DNA of 64,000 nucleotides. Origin: Marinobacter salsuginis. Lineage in GTDB: Bacteria; Pseudomonadota; Gammaproteobacteria; Pseudomonadales; Oleiphilaceae. The position numbers and the translations under genes were made by a program. Positions 54,373-63,868 of this stretch are shown one piece after another. Below the pieces are notes generated by a model that worked only from the letters and a program-made list of their open reading frames with translations, searched no databases and was not told the DNA's origin. How positions within the stretch are numbered: position 1 is the stretch's first letter; the number at the start of each line of letters is the position of its first letter. The stretch lies in the NCBI RefSeq assembly GCF_009617755.1, contig NZ_BGZH01000001.1:1-64000 (forward strand), read 5' to 3'.

Positions 54373-55815
54373 ATGGAACTTGATCCTCTCATTCTATCGC
54401 GAATCCAGTTCGCGTTCGTGGTGTCATTTCACGCCATCTTTCCTGTGTTTACCATCGGCCTTGCCTCCTACATTGCGGTACTCGAAGGCCTTGCCTTCAA
54501 AACCGAGAATCCTGTGTGGGTAAAGCTCTCTGCCTTCTGGACCAAGGTGTTTGCCGTGGTTTTCGGCATGGGAGTGGTGTCGGGCATCGTGATGTCGTTC
54601 CAGTTCGGAACCAACTGGAGCAATTTTGCGCAGGCCTCAGCCAATTTCCTCGGCCCTATCCTGAGTTATGAGGTGGTTACGGCGTTCTTCCTGGAGGCGG
54701 CGTTCCTCGGGGTGCTGCTCTTCGGTCGGGATAAGGTGCCGGCAGGCGTTCACCTGTTTGCCGCCATCATGGTTGCGACGGGTACCTTTATTTCCTCCTT
54801 CTGGATTCTCTCGGCCAACAGCTGGATGCAGACTCCGGCCGGCACCGAGCTCCGCGACGGCGTGTTCTATGTGACTTCCTGGAGCGAGGCGATCTTTAAC
54901 CCGTCCTTCCCTTACCGCTTTGGCCATATGGCGCTGGCGTCCTTCCTGACCGGCGGCTTCGTGGTGGCCGGCGTGAGCGCCTGGTATCTCCTACGGGGTC
55001 GCGAGGTTGAGGCCAACAAAAAAGCGCTGTCCATGTGCCTGTGGCTGTTGCTGTTCATTGCGCCTGCTCAGGCGGTGCTGGGTGATTTCCACGGCCTGAA
55101 CACTCTGGAGCACCAGCCCACAAAGGTTGCGGCCATGGAAGGTAACTGGGAAACCTCCCGCAATGTGCCGTTGCTGCTGTTCGCCATTCCCGATCAGGAA
55201 AACCAGCGGAACCTCTACGAGATCGGTATTCCAAGCCTGGCCAGCTTCATCCTGACCCATGAATGGGACGGAGAGGTGCCGGGTGTGAGCGCAGTGCCGG
55301 TTGAAGAGCAGCCTCCGGTGGCGATTGTGTTCTGGTCCTTCCGGATCATGGTAGGTATTGGCCTGCTGATGATCGCCTTCGCGGTAACCGGTCTGGTTCT
55401 GCGTGCCGGCGGCAGGTACTGGCGCACCAACTGGTTCCTGCAGGGGATGCGTTTCATGAGCATTGCGCCCTTCTTTGCGGTGCTCACCGGCTGGTTCGTC
55501 ACCGAAGTGGGCCGCGCGCCCTGGCTCGTGTATGGCCAGATGACCCAGGCCGAGGCACTGACCCCGTCACTGACCGGCGGCATGGCGTTGTTCACGCTCA
55601 TCGGCTATATCGTTGTGTACGCTCTGGTGTTTTCTGCCGGTGTCTACTACCTCATGCGTGTGTTGTATGTCGGTCTTGAAGACCGTGATGAGGACGAACA
55701 CGAGGCAGATCGACCCAAGCGTCCGTTCTCCGCTGCACATGTGCCTTTCGAAATTGACCACAATTCTGACGATACTGTTGGTACTGCCAAGCCCGTCAAC
55801 CAGGGAGGTCACTGA
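54373..55815 (+). CDS. cydA: Cytochrome bd-type quinol oxidase subunit I (CIO-like)
   Basis: A 480-residue membrane subunit: LSRIQFAFVVSFHAIFPVFTIGLASYIAVLE (heme b595 ligand His), FGMGVVSGIVMSFQFGTNW, SYEVVTAFFLEAAFLGVLLFG, FGHMALASFLTGGFVVAGVSAWYLLRGR (heme b558 His) and TEVGRAPWLVYGQM. The short Q loop and overall length place it with cyanide-insensitive (CioA) oxidases. It oxidises quinol and reduces O2. The usual GRQPW reads GRAPW here. GGAGG lies before the ATG. First gene of cydABDC. Confidence 0.95.
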   Translation: MELDPLILSRIQFAFVVSFHAIFPVFTIGLASYIAVLEGLAFKTENPVWVKLSAFWTKVFAVVFGMGVVSGIVMSFQFGTNWSNFAQASANFLGPILSYEVVTAFFLEAAFLGVLLFGRDKVPAGVHLFAAIMVATGTFISSFWILSANSWMQTPAGTELRDGVFYVTSWSEAIFNPSFPYRFGHMALASFLTGGFVVAGVSAWYLLRGREVEANKKALSMCLWLLLFIAPAQAVLGDFHGLNTLEHQPTKVAAMEGNWETSRNVPLLLFAIPDQENQRNLYEIGIPSLASFILTHEWDGEVPGVSAVPVEEQPPVAIVFWSFRIMVGIGLLMIAFAVTGLVLRAGGRYWRTNWFLQGMRFMSIAPFFAVLTGWFVTEVGRAPWLVYGQMTQAEALTPSLTGGMALFTLIGYIVVYALVFSAGVYYLMRVLYVGLEDRDEDEHEADRPKRPFSAAHVPFEIDHNSDDTVGTAKPVNQGGH

Positions 55816-55817
55816 TT

Positions 55818-56819
55818 ATGGAACTGTTTGATCTGCCTCTTATCTGGGCATTCATTATCGGCTTCGGCATCATCATGTATGTGTTGATGGACGGGTTCGA
55901 CCTGGGCGTGGGTATTCTCTTCCCCTTTGCTCCGAACGAGGAAGCCCGCGACACCATGATGAATTCGGTGGCCCCGGTGTGGGACGGCAATGAAACCTGG
56001 CTGGTGCTCGGTGGCGCCGGTCTTCTGGCCGCCTTCCCCATGGTGTATTCCATCTTCCTGCCGGCACTCTATATCGGTGTATTCCTGCTATTGGCCGGGC
56101 TGATCTTCCGGGGCGTGGCCTTTGAGTTCCGGTTCAAGGCCCGTACGTCACGTTATCTCTGGAACTGGGCGTTTGCCGGCGGCTCCACAGTTGCATCCTT
56201 TGCCCAGGGCGCCGTGGTCGGGGCCTATATCCAGGGCTTTGAAACCGCCAATGGCGTCTATGTTGGCGGCGCGCTGGACTGGCTGACGCCGTTCACTGTG
56301 CTCACGGGTCTGGGTATGCTGGCCGGCTATGCCCTGCTGGGCTCCACCTGGCTGATCATGAAAACCGAGGGGAACCTGCAGCAGTGGGCCTACAAGATCA
56401 CCCTGCCCTTGCTCCTTGCGGTGCTGGTGGTCTTTGGCATCATCGGTGTCTGGACGCCCTTCGTGGATGAAATGGTGCGTGAGCGCTGGTTCTCCAACCT
56501 GAGCATTATCTGGGTCCTACCGGTTCTGACACTGCTTTGCGCTATCCAGATTTACCGTTCGGTTCGTGATCGCAAAGACGGCATGCCGTTCGTGGCTACC
56601 ATGGGCCTGTTCATCACCACCTATCTGGGCCTGGTGGTCAGCCGCTGGCCCTATGTGGTCCCGCCGGAATACACGCTCTGGGAGGCAGCCTCCGCCTATG
56701 AATCCCAGCTGTTCCTCCTGTTGGGTCTGCTGTTCGTGATTCCGATTGTGCTGGTCTACACCGCCTGGACCTATTGGGTCTTCCGCGGCAAGGTACGCGC
56801 CGGCGAGGGATATCACTAA
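55818..56819 (+). CDS. cydB: Cytochrome bd-type quinol oxidase subunit II
   Basis: A 333-residue membrane subunit: IWAFIIGFGIIMYVLMDGFDLGVGILFPF, NSVAPVWDGNETWLVLGGAGLLAAFPMVYSIFLPALY, RGVAFEFRFKA and TFYLGLVVS-like segments near the end. It completes the oxidase core. The gene begins 2 bp after cydA stops, with GGGAGG ahead. No cydX-type small gene follows; cydD begins at the base after the stop. Confidence 0.96.
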   Translation: MELFDLPLIWAFIIGFGIIMYVLMDGFDLGVGILFPFAPNEEARDTMMNSVAPVWDGNETWLVLGGAGLLAAFPMVYSIFLPALYIGVFLLLAGLIFRGVAFEFRFKARTSRYLWNWAFAGGSTVASFAQGAVVGAYIQGFETANGVYVGGALDWLTPFTVLTGLGMLAGYALLGSTWLIMKTEGNLQQWAYKITLPLLLAVLVVFGIIGVWTPFVDEMVRERWFSNLSIIWVLPVLTLLCAIQIYRSVRDRKDGMPFVATMGLFITTYLGLVVSRWPYVVPPEYTLWEAASAYESQLFLLLGLLFVIPIVLVYTAWTYWVFRGKVRAGEGYH

Positions 56820-58532
56820 GTGGCGGAGCCATCGGCCAATGGGGGCGGAGAGAATACCTTCGCCGCCGATCAGAAAGCCGTCAAAGGATGGCTTGCGGAT
56901 CTGGCCCGTGGCAGTCGCCTGTGGATCCGAAGTACCGTGGCTGCCGGCACCGTTGCCGGCATTGCCACCATTATTCAGATGGTTTTGCTTGCCCGGATTA
57001 TCCACCTGGGCATCATTGACGAGGTTCCGGTTGCGGACCTCACTCCTCTTTTTCTGGGTCTGATTATCGCCCTCGTTGTGCGCGCACTTGGCCAGGGCTA
57101 CCAGACCCGCTTCGCCGCTCGATGCAGCGAACAGGTTCGCCGTGACGCCCGCCGGCAACTCCACAAGCACTGGCAGGCCACCGGCCCCGTTGAACTGGGC
57201 CAGTCTTCGGCTGGCGCGCTTGCCCGCGAATGGATAGATCACGTGGAAGCCCTGCATGGCTACTTCGCCCGTTTTCTGCCGCAGATGACCCTGTCGATGA
57301 TTGTGCCACTGCTGATCCTCGCCCTGGTGTTCTGGCTGGACTGGCTGGCCGGCACCTTCCTGCTGTTGTCCGCGCCGCTGATTCCCCTGTTCATGGCGCT
57401 GGTGGGTATGGGTGCGGAGAAACTGAACCAGCAGCATTTTGAAACCATCAGCCGACTATCCGGCCAGTTCCTGGACAAGGTACGCGGCCTGACTACGCTG
57501 CAGCTCTTCGGGCAGACCGAGGGGGCAGCCGAGCTGATTCGCAAGCGCTCGGATCATTACCGACGCATTACCATGAAAACGCTCCGGGTCGCGTTTCTGT
57601 CGTCGGCGGTTCTGGAGTTCTTTGCCTCGGTTGCCATCGCCGTTATCGCCATCTACATCGGGTTTGGTCTGCTGGGCTACATCACCTACGGCCCTTCCGA
57701 AGATCTGACCCTGTTTTCCGGGCTGCTGATTCTTTTACTGGCCCCGGAGTTTTTCCAGCCGCTGCGCACCCTTTCCCAGCATTATCATGATCGTGCCGCA
57801 GCGATGGGTGCTGGTACCGAAATTCTTGAGCGGCTGGCATCCCCGGTGAACCTTCAGAGCGCGAGTGAAACCGTGTCTGCGGAGGGCGCGGAAGACCGGA
57901 TCGAGCTGCGTTCCGTCAGCAAGAGCTTCCGGTCGGGTCAGAAGGTGTTGAGTGATCTCACGCTGACCATCCGCAAAGGCGAAGTGGTTGCCCTGACAGG
58001 CCCCTCCGGCGGCGGGAAGTCCACCCTGCTACACCTGCTGGCCGGCTTTATCGCACCGGATGCCGGTCAGATCCACCTGTTCGGCGAGACGCCGGGCAGC
58101 TTCCGGTTTGGCTGGCTGGGCCAGAAAGGGTTTCTGGTTCACGGCACCTGGGCCGACAACCTCAGACTGACCACTCCGGATGCCTCCGATATCGCCATCG
58201 AGACGGCCCTGCGTAATGTGGGCCTCGGTTCCCTGCTCGACAGTCGCCAGCAGGGTATTTACAGCCCGGTATCCGAGGAGGGCCAGGGGCTTTCCGGCGG
58301 CCAGGCAAGAAGGCTGAGTCTGGCGCGTATTTTCCTGGCGGATTACGACCTGATTCTGCTCGATGAACCCACTGCCGGCCTGGACAGCGACAGTGAAGTG
58401 TTTGTGCTGGAGGCCCTGCATAAACTGGCGGTGGCCGGCAAAACCCTGATTTTCTCCACCCACCACCAGGCCCTGCTGACTCTTGCCAATTGTGTATTGC
58501 TGGTCTCCGACGGGGAGGTGCGCGATGCGTGA
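56820..58532 (+). CDS. cydD: Cysteine/glutathione exporter half CydD
   Basis: A 570-residue ABC half-transporter: six-TM domain (residues 40-340, with SSTVAAGTVAGIATIIQMVLLARII-like TM1 region) and an ATPase (LTGPSGGGKSTLLHLLAGF; GLSGGQARRLSLARIFLADYDLILLDEPTAGLD). With CydC it exports thiols needed for cytochrome bd assembly. The start is GTG immediately at the cydB stop. It overlaps cydC by 8 bp. Confidence 0.94.
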   Translation: MAEPSANGGGENTFAADQKAVKGWLADLARGSRLWIRSTVAAGTVAGIATIIQMVLLARIIHLGIIDEVPVADLTPLFLGLIIALVVRALGQGYQTRFAARCSEQVRRDARRQLHKHWQATGPVELGQSSAGALAREWIDHVEALHGYFARFLPQMTLSMIVPLLILALVFWLDWLAGTFLLLSAPLIPLFMALVGMGAEKLNQQHFETISRLSGQFLDKVRGLTTLQLFGQTEGAAELIRKRSDHYRRITMKTLRVAFLSSAVLEFFASVAIAVIAIYIGFGLLGYITYGPSEDLTLFSGLLILLLAPEFFQPLRTLSQHYHDRAAAMGAGTEILERLASPVNLQSASETVSAEGAEDRIELRSVSKSFRSGQKVLSDLTLTIRKGEVVALTGPSGGGKSTLLHLLAGFIAPDAGQIHLFGETPGSFRFGWLGQKGFLVHGTWADNLRLTTPDASDIAIETALRNVGLGSLLDSRQQGIYSPVSEEGQGLSGGQARRLSLARIFLADYDLILLDEPTAGLDSDSEVFVLEALHKLAVAGKTLIFSTHHQALLTLANCVLLVSDGEVRDA

Positions 58533-60141
58533 ACTGAAGCCCTGGCTGGACCTGATCTTCAAACGCCCGGGGCGCCTGGTTGTGGGCGGTTTCCTGATTT
58601 TGGCTACCCTGCTCTACGGCATAGGTCTGTTGGCGGTATCCGGATGGTTCATTACTGAAACTGCGCTGGTGGGCCTGCTGTTGGCCGCCGGCGTGGCGGC
58701 GACCATAAACCTCTATGTACCCGGCGGCGCGATCCGGTTTTTCGCCGTTTCCCGCACGGTATTCCGGTATCTGGAGCGGGTCTACAACCACGATACCGTT
58801 CTGAGGTTGCTCACGGACATCCGTGTCGCTTTGTTCAAACGTTTGTCCCGCGCCAGTCGCGTTCGCCGTGGCGAGCTGAGCGGCGCCCAGTGGCTATCCA
58901 GGCTCACCACCGATGTGGATGCCCTGGACACCCTCTACCTGCGCCTGATCGCCCCCACCGCCCTTGCGGGCCTGGTTACTCTGCTGGTGATGGTTCTGGC
59001 TGCCGTGCTCTTTGATATCGGCACGGCATTGCTGGTGGGACTGTTGCTGGTCGTTGCCCTGGTAATCGCCACCGCAGGGGTTTATCTGAGAACCTGGCGC
59101 TTGGCGGCCCGGCAAAGCGACCGGCAGGAAGACCTTCGAACGGCGGTGATCGAGCACATCGAGGGTTTCCCGGAGCTGACCGCCGCCGGGCGTACTGGTA
59201 AACATGCGGCCTGGCTCATGCGCCAGGCCCATCAGGTAACGGCCGAGCAAGCCAGGGCCGATACCCGGGTGGGCTGGCATCTGGCTGGCGCCCATTGGTT
59301 CGTCAATCTCTCTGCCGTTCTGGCCCTTTGGGCAGGCTTTGCCCTGTTCCAGTCGGGGTCGGTGTCTGGCCCGGTGTTGGTGTTACTGCCCATTGCGCTG
59401 CTCGGCCTGGCCGAGGTCTACGCCATGCTGCCGGATGCCTTTGGCAAGCTCGGGGCAACTGTCGCGTCTGCGGCGCGGTTGAACCGGGATTGCCGGGAGG
59501 ATGACCAGAACGCCGCGCCCAGCGCCTCAGAACTGCCGCCGGGAAAAGCCCTTCTGGCGGAAGATATTGCCGTAAAACATGAGGATTACGCGCCTTTATT
59601 TACGCACTTCAACCTTGGGATTGAGGATGGAGAGCACATCGGCATTCTCGGGCATTCGGGCAGCGGCAAATCCTCCCTGGCGGATGTGCTCGCCGGCCTG
59701 CTGCCCACCGCCCAGGGCAATCTGGCGAGGAGGGAGTGCGTTTACCTCACCCAGAAAACCGTGTTGTTTGAGGATACCCTCCGGGCCAATCTGCTGTTGG
59801 GCTCGCCCGAGGCCTCGGACACCGAACTCTGGAGCATGCTGGAGCAAATGGAGCTGGCTGAGCGCTTCGCCACCGAACCGGATCGCCTCGATACCTGGCT
59901 CGGCAGTGCCGGCAGCCGACTCTCCGGCGGTGAAGCAAGGCGTGTGGCCCTGGCGCGTGTGCTATTGAACCCCGCCCCGCTGGTAATACTGGATGAGCCG
60001 TTTACCGGCCTGGATGCCGATACCCGGGCGCGGATTTCAAAACGGATGGAAACGCGTCTGGAAGGAAAAACCGTGGTTAGCCTGGCACACGGGTCGGATG
60101 CCCTCCCGGACACCGACCGTGTGATTTACCTCAGCGGTTAA
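58525..60141 (+). CDS. cydC: Cysteine/glutathione exporter half CydC
   Basis: A 538-residue ABC half-transporter: RPGRLVVGGFLILATLLYGIGLLAVSGWFIT, FRYLERVYNHDTVLRLLTD (typical CydC), ATPase with ILGHSGSGKSSLADVLAGL and RLSGGEARRVALARVLLNPAPLVILDEPFTGLD. Partner of CydD. ATG at 58525 has GGGGAGG ahead and lies inside the end of cydD. It converges on the saccharopine-dehydrogenase-like gene with a 4-bp overlap. Confidence 0.94.
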   Translation: MRELKPWLDLIFKRPGRLVVGGFLILATLLYGIGLLAVSGWFITETALVGLLLAAGVAATINLYVPGGAIRFFAVSRTVFRYLERVYNHDTVLRLLTDIRVALFKRLSRASRVRRGELSGAQWLSRLTTDVDALDTLYLRLIAPTALAGLVTLLVMVLAAVLFDIGTALLVGLLLVVALVIATAGVYLRTWRLAARQSDRQEDLRTAVIEHIEGFPELTAAGRTGKHAAWLMRQAHQVTAEQARADTRVGWHLAGAHWFVNLSAVLALWAGFALFQSGSVSGPVLVLLPIALLGLAEVYAMLPDAFGKLGATVASAARLNRDCREDDQNAAPSASELPPGKALLAEDIAVKHEDYAPLFTHFNLGIEDGEHIGILGHSGSGKSSLADVLAGLLPTAQGNLARRECVYLTQKTVLFEDTLRANLLLGSPEASDTELWSMLEQMELAERFATEPDRLDTWLGSAGSRLSGGEARRVALARVLLNPAPLVILDEPFTGLDADTRARISKRMETRLEGKTVVSLAHGSDALPDTDRVIYLSG

Positions 60142-61379
60142 CGGGTCTCGAGTACCTCGAAAGTCAGGCCCGCCTTGCTGGTGAGACGGTCCATCAGCTT
60201 GCCGTCGAGCAGCGAAGACGGCGTCCAGAACCCGCCGGGCTGATCCGCCGGAATATCGAACGCCAGACACATCCCTGCTTCACCCAACATCTTGCCGGTG
60301 GAACCGTAGCCCGGGTCCTGATCGCCGGTCACCTTGGTGATAATGGTTTTGCCATCCTCTGTGCGGCCAACAAAACGAAGGTCATAGAACCCGGCCTTCT
60401 GGGCTTCCGGGCTGGGTCCTTCGCCCGGCTTGGGCACGAACTTCTCAACCAGCCAGCGGGTGGGTTTGACGGCAGAGGCCATCAGGAATGCCCCCAGACC
60501 GCCGGTGACGGCATACGCTGCCAGACGGCCCTTGGTACCACGACCGGTCATCATGGCTTCGTCGTAGGTGAACTCCTTGCCATAACGCGCGTTCTGCAGG
60601 GCGTTGGAACGATGAACCACGCGTGTGTTGATCGCTGCCATCACAAAAGGCGCCAGCCAGGCGTTGAAGGTCTTGTCGTACTCTGCACCTTTCAGGCTCG
60701 GCTGACGGGTCTTGGAGCGATGATCTGGCGGGCAGATTGAAAACGGATTGGCCATTTGTTTCCGCAGTTTCGGATCGGCCGCGGCTTCCTTTACCGCGTT
60801 CATCAGGGAGGCAACGGTCCCACCCGAGAATTCGCCTTTGGCGGTTTTCACCCGCATGCGAACATCCCGGCATGGCGCACCGAAGGTCTGCTCTGCCTGG
60901 TTCTGAAGGAACCACACGCCCATGTCGGAGGGAATCGAATCGAAGCCGCAGCAATGCACGATGCGGGCACCGGAGGACTTGGCTTCTTCCTCGTAGCGTT
61001 CCACCATCTTGCGGATCCATTGCACTTCGCCGGTCAGGTCGCAATAATCCGTGCCACTGCGCACACACGCCTGCACCAGAGGCTCACCGTAAAGTGCGTA
61101 GGGGCCAACGGTGGAAATAATGACGCGGGTTTGCTCGCACATGGCCTTCAGGGCGGCCTCGTCGGACGCATCCGCCAGGATCACTGGCAGGTCTTTGGCT
61201 TTGGAACCAAGTTCACCCTTCAGGGTGTTGAGCTTGCTCTCGGAGCGACCGGCAATTGCCCATTTCACCGATTGACCCACTCCGTAGGTTTCGAGCAAGT
61301 AACGGGTGAGAATCTGGCCAACGAAACTGGTGGCTCCGAACACCACCAGGTCATAGGCCGTTTCTGAGGATTTGGTCAT
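60138..61379 (-). CDS. Saccharopine dehydrogenase-like NAD(P)-binding protein
   Basis: A 413-residue protein: YDLVVFGATSFVGQILTRYLLETYG (Rossmann GxTxFxG), VKWAIAGRSESKL, RVIISTVGPYALYGEPLVQACVRSGTDYCDLTGEVQWIRKM and IVHCCGFDSIPSDMGVW. It belongs to the family that includes trans-acting enoyl reductases of mycobacteria and eukaryotic SCCPDH, so an oxidoreductase acting on a lipid or acyl intermediate is plausible, but lysine metabolism is unlikely. Monocistronic. Confidence 0.88.
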   Translation of the reverse strand: MTKSSETAYDLVVFGATSFVGQILTRYLLETYGVGQSVKWAIAGRSESKLNTLKGELGSKAKDLPVILADASDEAALKAMCEQTRVIISTVGPYALYGEPLVQACVRSGTDYCDLTGEVQWIRKMVERYEEEAKSSGARIVHCCGFDSIPSDMGVWFLQNQAEQTFGAPCRDVRMRVKTAKGEFSGGTVASLMNAVKEAAADPKLRKQMANPFSICPPDHRSKTRQPSLKGAEYDKTFNAWLAPFVMAAINTRVVHRSNALQNARYGKEFTYDEAMMTGRGTKGRLAAYAVTGGLGAFLMASAVKPTRWLVEKFVPKPGEGPSPEAQKAGFYDLRFVGRTEDGKTIITKVTGDQDPGYGSTGKMLGEAGMCLAFDIPADQPGGFWTPSSLLDGKLMDRLTSKAGLTFEVLETR

Positions 61380-61444
61380 TGCTCTTCCTTAGTCAAAATT
61401 ATCTGGAAAGTTGATAGAGATTTAACAGAGCACTGGTTCAGGGT

Positions 61445-61861
61445 TCAACGAATGGCTGCGGTTGCCTTGGTGCCCATCAGGCGCATGAATACGGCCACGC
61501 CCAGGCCCCAGAACCCGTTGAGGATAAGCCCGCCAACCCAGGTCTGAGCAGAGACATCGAGCCCTTTAAGAGGAAACACCACCAGCATGGCAACGGCTGT
61601 GGGACCAACTGCCCCTACAATGACATGCCCCAGCCAGAACTTCATCCCCGCAAGGCGACCGAGAATCAGCCACAGCAACATACCCCAGAGGCCACCAAAG
61701 AACGCCAGTGATACAACCTGCGGAGCGCCCAGCGGTGGCACCGGTGACATGTTGAACGGCGCTGCGGGCACAACACCGCCCAGCCAGAACAGTGCGAACA
61801 GGCCCTGATGGAATACCAGGGTCGCGAGAAAACCACTTGCAAACGCCTTGAACCAAACCAT
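61445..61861 (-). CDS. Small integral membrane protein
   Basis: A 138-residue protein with about four TM segments: FASGFLATLVFHQGLFALFWLGG, VVSLAFFGGLWGMLLWLIL, FWLGHVIVGAVGPTAVAMLVVF and WVGGLILNGFWGLGVAVFM. No family I can name. ATG at 61861 with AGAGG ahead is preferred to the upstream TTG. Placed 65 bp upstream of the saccharopine-dehydrogenase-like gene, same strand. Confidence 0.75.
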   Translation of the reverse strand: MVWFKAFASGFLATLVFHQGLFALFWLGGVVPAAPFNMSPVPPLGAPQVVSLAFFGGLWGMLLWLILGRLAGMKFWLGHVIVGAVGPTAVAMLVVFPLKGLDVSAQTWVGGLILNGFWGLGVAVFMRLMGTKATAAIR

Positions 61862-62068
61862 GAACAATCCTCTGTTGGTGTGAATAGCTGGCCTTAACTC
61901 GTTGATTCTGCGTAGCTCATCCTACAACTGCAACCGATATTAGCAGTTTTGAGCGCTCGTTCTACTTTCCCCGCCGCGCTATTGAATCCGTCGTCACGGC
62001 CAATCGTTTGTCACACTTCATGGGGCACACTGCAACACAGTGCACGACACGATTTTCGGAGGTTCGAA

Positions 62069-62398
62069 TTGATCACCTTTTTGATGGTACTGAGCATCTT
62101 GCTTGTGCTGTTCAGCGCTTTCGTCTGCTGGCAGGTTCTTGAACAGCGCAAAGTGATCGCACAGATGATGGAGAATGACGACATCGCAGATTCCGAGCAG
62201 CAGCCGGAGATGGTTATTACGCTACGGGTACTGGATCCGATTGCCCTGGCCAAACGGGAATCACGCTCTGCCCGCGTGCTTGCCGACAAACTCCCCGTGA
62301 TGGTCCGCAAAATGGTGTACCAGGAAGTGCTAAAAGAGCTCGAAAGCGAAATGGCAGAGCGTGAAATCGAGGTCGACATGCAGCTCGAGTATCGATGA
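62069..62398 (+). CDS. Single-pass membrane protein of unknown function
   Basis: A 109-residue protein with one N-terminal TM helix (LMVLSILLVLFSAFVCWQVLEQ) and a soluble domain with VITLRVLDPIALAKRESRSARVLADKLPVMVRKMVYQEVLKELESEMAEREIEVDMQLEY-type pattern split here only for description. I use TTG at 62069 because CGGAGG lies 6 bp before it; the upstream frame lacks such a signal. Not recognised. The next gene, 37 bp on, is also a small membrane protein. Confidence 0.65.
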   Translation: MITFLMVLSILLVLFSAFVCWQVLEQRKVIAQMMENDDIADSEQQPEMVITLRVLDPIALAKRESRSARVLADKLPVMVRKMVYQEVLKELESEMAEREIEVDMQLEYR

Positions 62399-62435
62399 TT
62401 CGGGTAGTCACTCCGGTTGATGGAAGCGCATTAAC

Positions 62436-62909
62436 ATGATCACCACCGCGATCGTATCTTTTCTCCTGCTACTGGCCTTCATGGGCTTCGGCATCGCCTA
62501 TTGGCAGCTCCTGCTGTGCCGCCGTGAAGCCCGGATTCTCAATTCTCACCGGGTGGCGGCACACAGCGCCCTACAGAAAAGCAGAATGGATCTTCTGGAA
62601 GTACGGAACCGTGCCCGCCTGCTGGAAGATTCCGTCTCAGGCGGTGCCAGCGCAGTGGAGAAAGTTCACAAGGCGATTTCCAACACCACCTTCGGGCTGA
62701 TTGATCTATTCTCGAAAGATGAAGAGTTCCGGCAGACGGCCCGAAAAGCGCGAGCCACCCATGACCAGACCAGCCAGCAGATCTACCGAACGGTGCGCAC
62801 CACCAATAAGGCGCTTCACATCCTTGCCGATACCCTAATCATCGGCAAGGCCGAAAAGCGGCTCGCGTCGCGCAAGCGTGGCAAGGACTCGGGTTCCGAC
62901 GATCAATAA
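62436..62909 (+). CDS. Single-pass membrane protein with coiled-coil domain
   Basis: A 157-residue protein: N-terminal TM (IVSFLLLLAFMGFGIAYWQLLL), then a charged helical domain (RMDLLEVRNRARLLEDSV, RQTARKARATHDQTSQQIYR) and a basic C-terminus (KRLASRKRGKD). Function unknown. It probably forms an operon with the preceding small membrane-protein gene and converges on rlmA with 10 bp between stops. Confidence 0.65.
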   Translation: MITTAIVSFLLLLAFMGFGIAYWQLLLCRREARILNSHRVAAHSALQKSRMDLLEVRNRARLLEDSVSGGASAVEKVHKAISNTTFGLIDLFSKDEEFRQTARKARATHDQTSQQIYRTVRTTNKALHILADTLIIGKAEKRLASRKRGKDSGSDDQ

Positions 62910-62919
62910 CTTTCGGGAG

Positions 62920-63759
62920 TCAGCTCTTTTCCCAGGATTTGAGCACCACGTCGACGGTCACCTCCAGTGAGTCAAGCGCCGCTGCCTTCTCAAGTCCCTC
63001 GGCGCTGGCCCGGTACAGATGCGGAGTCATGGCCAGAAGATCGGCAATACTTTCCTGATCCGGCAGTGTCAGGGGAAAACGCACGACGGTAGAGTCCAGT
63101 TGTCGAAAGCCCTCCGGCGCTGCACTGTCGGTCTTTCCAGGCGGTTTCAGCTCGGGATAGATGATTTCTCGCAATTCCCGAAGATGATCCGCACCGCCAT
63201 CCACCTGGATCACCCGCCCTCCTGGCTTGAGCACACGGGCAAATTCGCCATAGACCGGAAAACCAAACAGGCAAAGAACCAGATCCAGCGATTCCGCCAG
63301 AACCGGCAGGTTTGCATTGCTGCCCACTACCCATCGGGTCTGTTTATCCTGTTTTGCCGCTGCGAGGACCGCCCATTTCGAAATATCGACACCAATCATC
63401 GCAAGGTCTTTATCGCCAGCCTTGCCTGCCAGGTGCCGTAGGTAATAGCCTTCTCCGGAACCCGCGTCCAGCACCGACCCCTTCCCCTCATCGGGCAGCG
63501 ACTGCAGCGCCCGATCGCTAACCGACTCAGCGATCCTTGCGTAGAAGCCGGAATTCAGGAACCGTTGTCTGGCCGCCACCATCGCCTTGCTGTCGCCCGG
63601 GTCCAGGGTACGTTTCTTCTGGACCGGCAACAGGTGCACGTAGCCCTGCCGGGCGACATCAAAACTGTGCCCGTTCTCGCACCGCCAGGACGTTCCGCTG
63701 GCGGTGAGCGCGCACCCGTCCAACGGGCAGGCTAAAGCATCAAAGGGTGCGGTGGTCAT
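62920..63759 (-). CDS. rlmA: 23S rRNA (guanine-N1)-methyltransferase RlmA-like
   Basis: A 279-residue protein: N-terminal zinc site (ACPLDGCAL...WRCENGHSFD, three Cys and His), RQGYVHLLPVQKKRTLDPGDSKAMVAARQRFLNSGFY, then the SAM domain GSVLDAGSGEGYYLRHLA, IGVDISKWAVLAAAK, VVGSNANLPVLAESLDLVLCLFG and RVLKPGGRVIQVDGG. It methylates a guanine in helix 35 of 23S rRNA. I start at MTTAPFD; the longer frame passes through the terminator region. A Gammaproteobacterial RlmA I (G745) is the likely type. Confidence 0.9.
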   Translation of the reverse strand: MTTAPFDALACPLDGCALTASGTSWRCENGHSFDVARQGYVHLLPVQKKRTLDPGDSKAMVAARQRFLNSGFYARIAESVSDRALQSLPDEGKGSVLDAGSGEGYYLRHLAGKAGDKDLAMIGVDISKWAVLAAAKQDKQTRWVVGSNANLPVLAESLDLVLCLFGFPVYGEFARVLKPGGRVIQVDGGADHLRELREIIYPELKPPGKTDSAAPEGFRQLDSTVVRFPLTLPDQESIADLLAMTPHLYRASAEGLEKAAALDSLEVTVDVVLKSWEKS

Positions 63760-63825
63760 GGTGTTTGAATCCGGTTCAACTGTCAGGCCGGGTATCATGG
63801 CAGGTATTGAGGTTTCACCCAACGC

Positions 63826-63852
63826 AAAAAGGCACCCGGAGGTGCCTTTTTT
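63826..63852 (-). terminator. Rho-independent terminator after etfA
   Basis: GGCACC (63831-63836) and GGTGCC (63841-63846) form a stem with a CGGA loop, flanked by A5 and T6. Read on the minus strand the stem is followed by a T-tract, so it ends transcription from etfA before rlmA. It is nearly symmetrical and may also act on the plus strand. Confidence 0.85.
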
Positions 63853-63868
63853 CAAGCTTGTTAGAAAG

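Noticed and set aside
56517-57437. Gln/His-rich frame opposite cydB/cydD
   Set aside because: Typical antisense product of membrane-protein genes; no motif.
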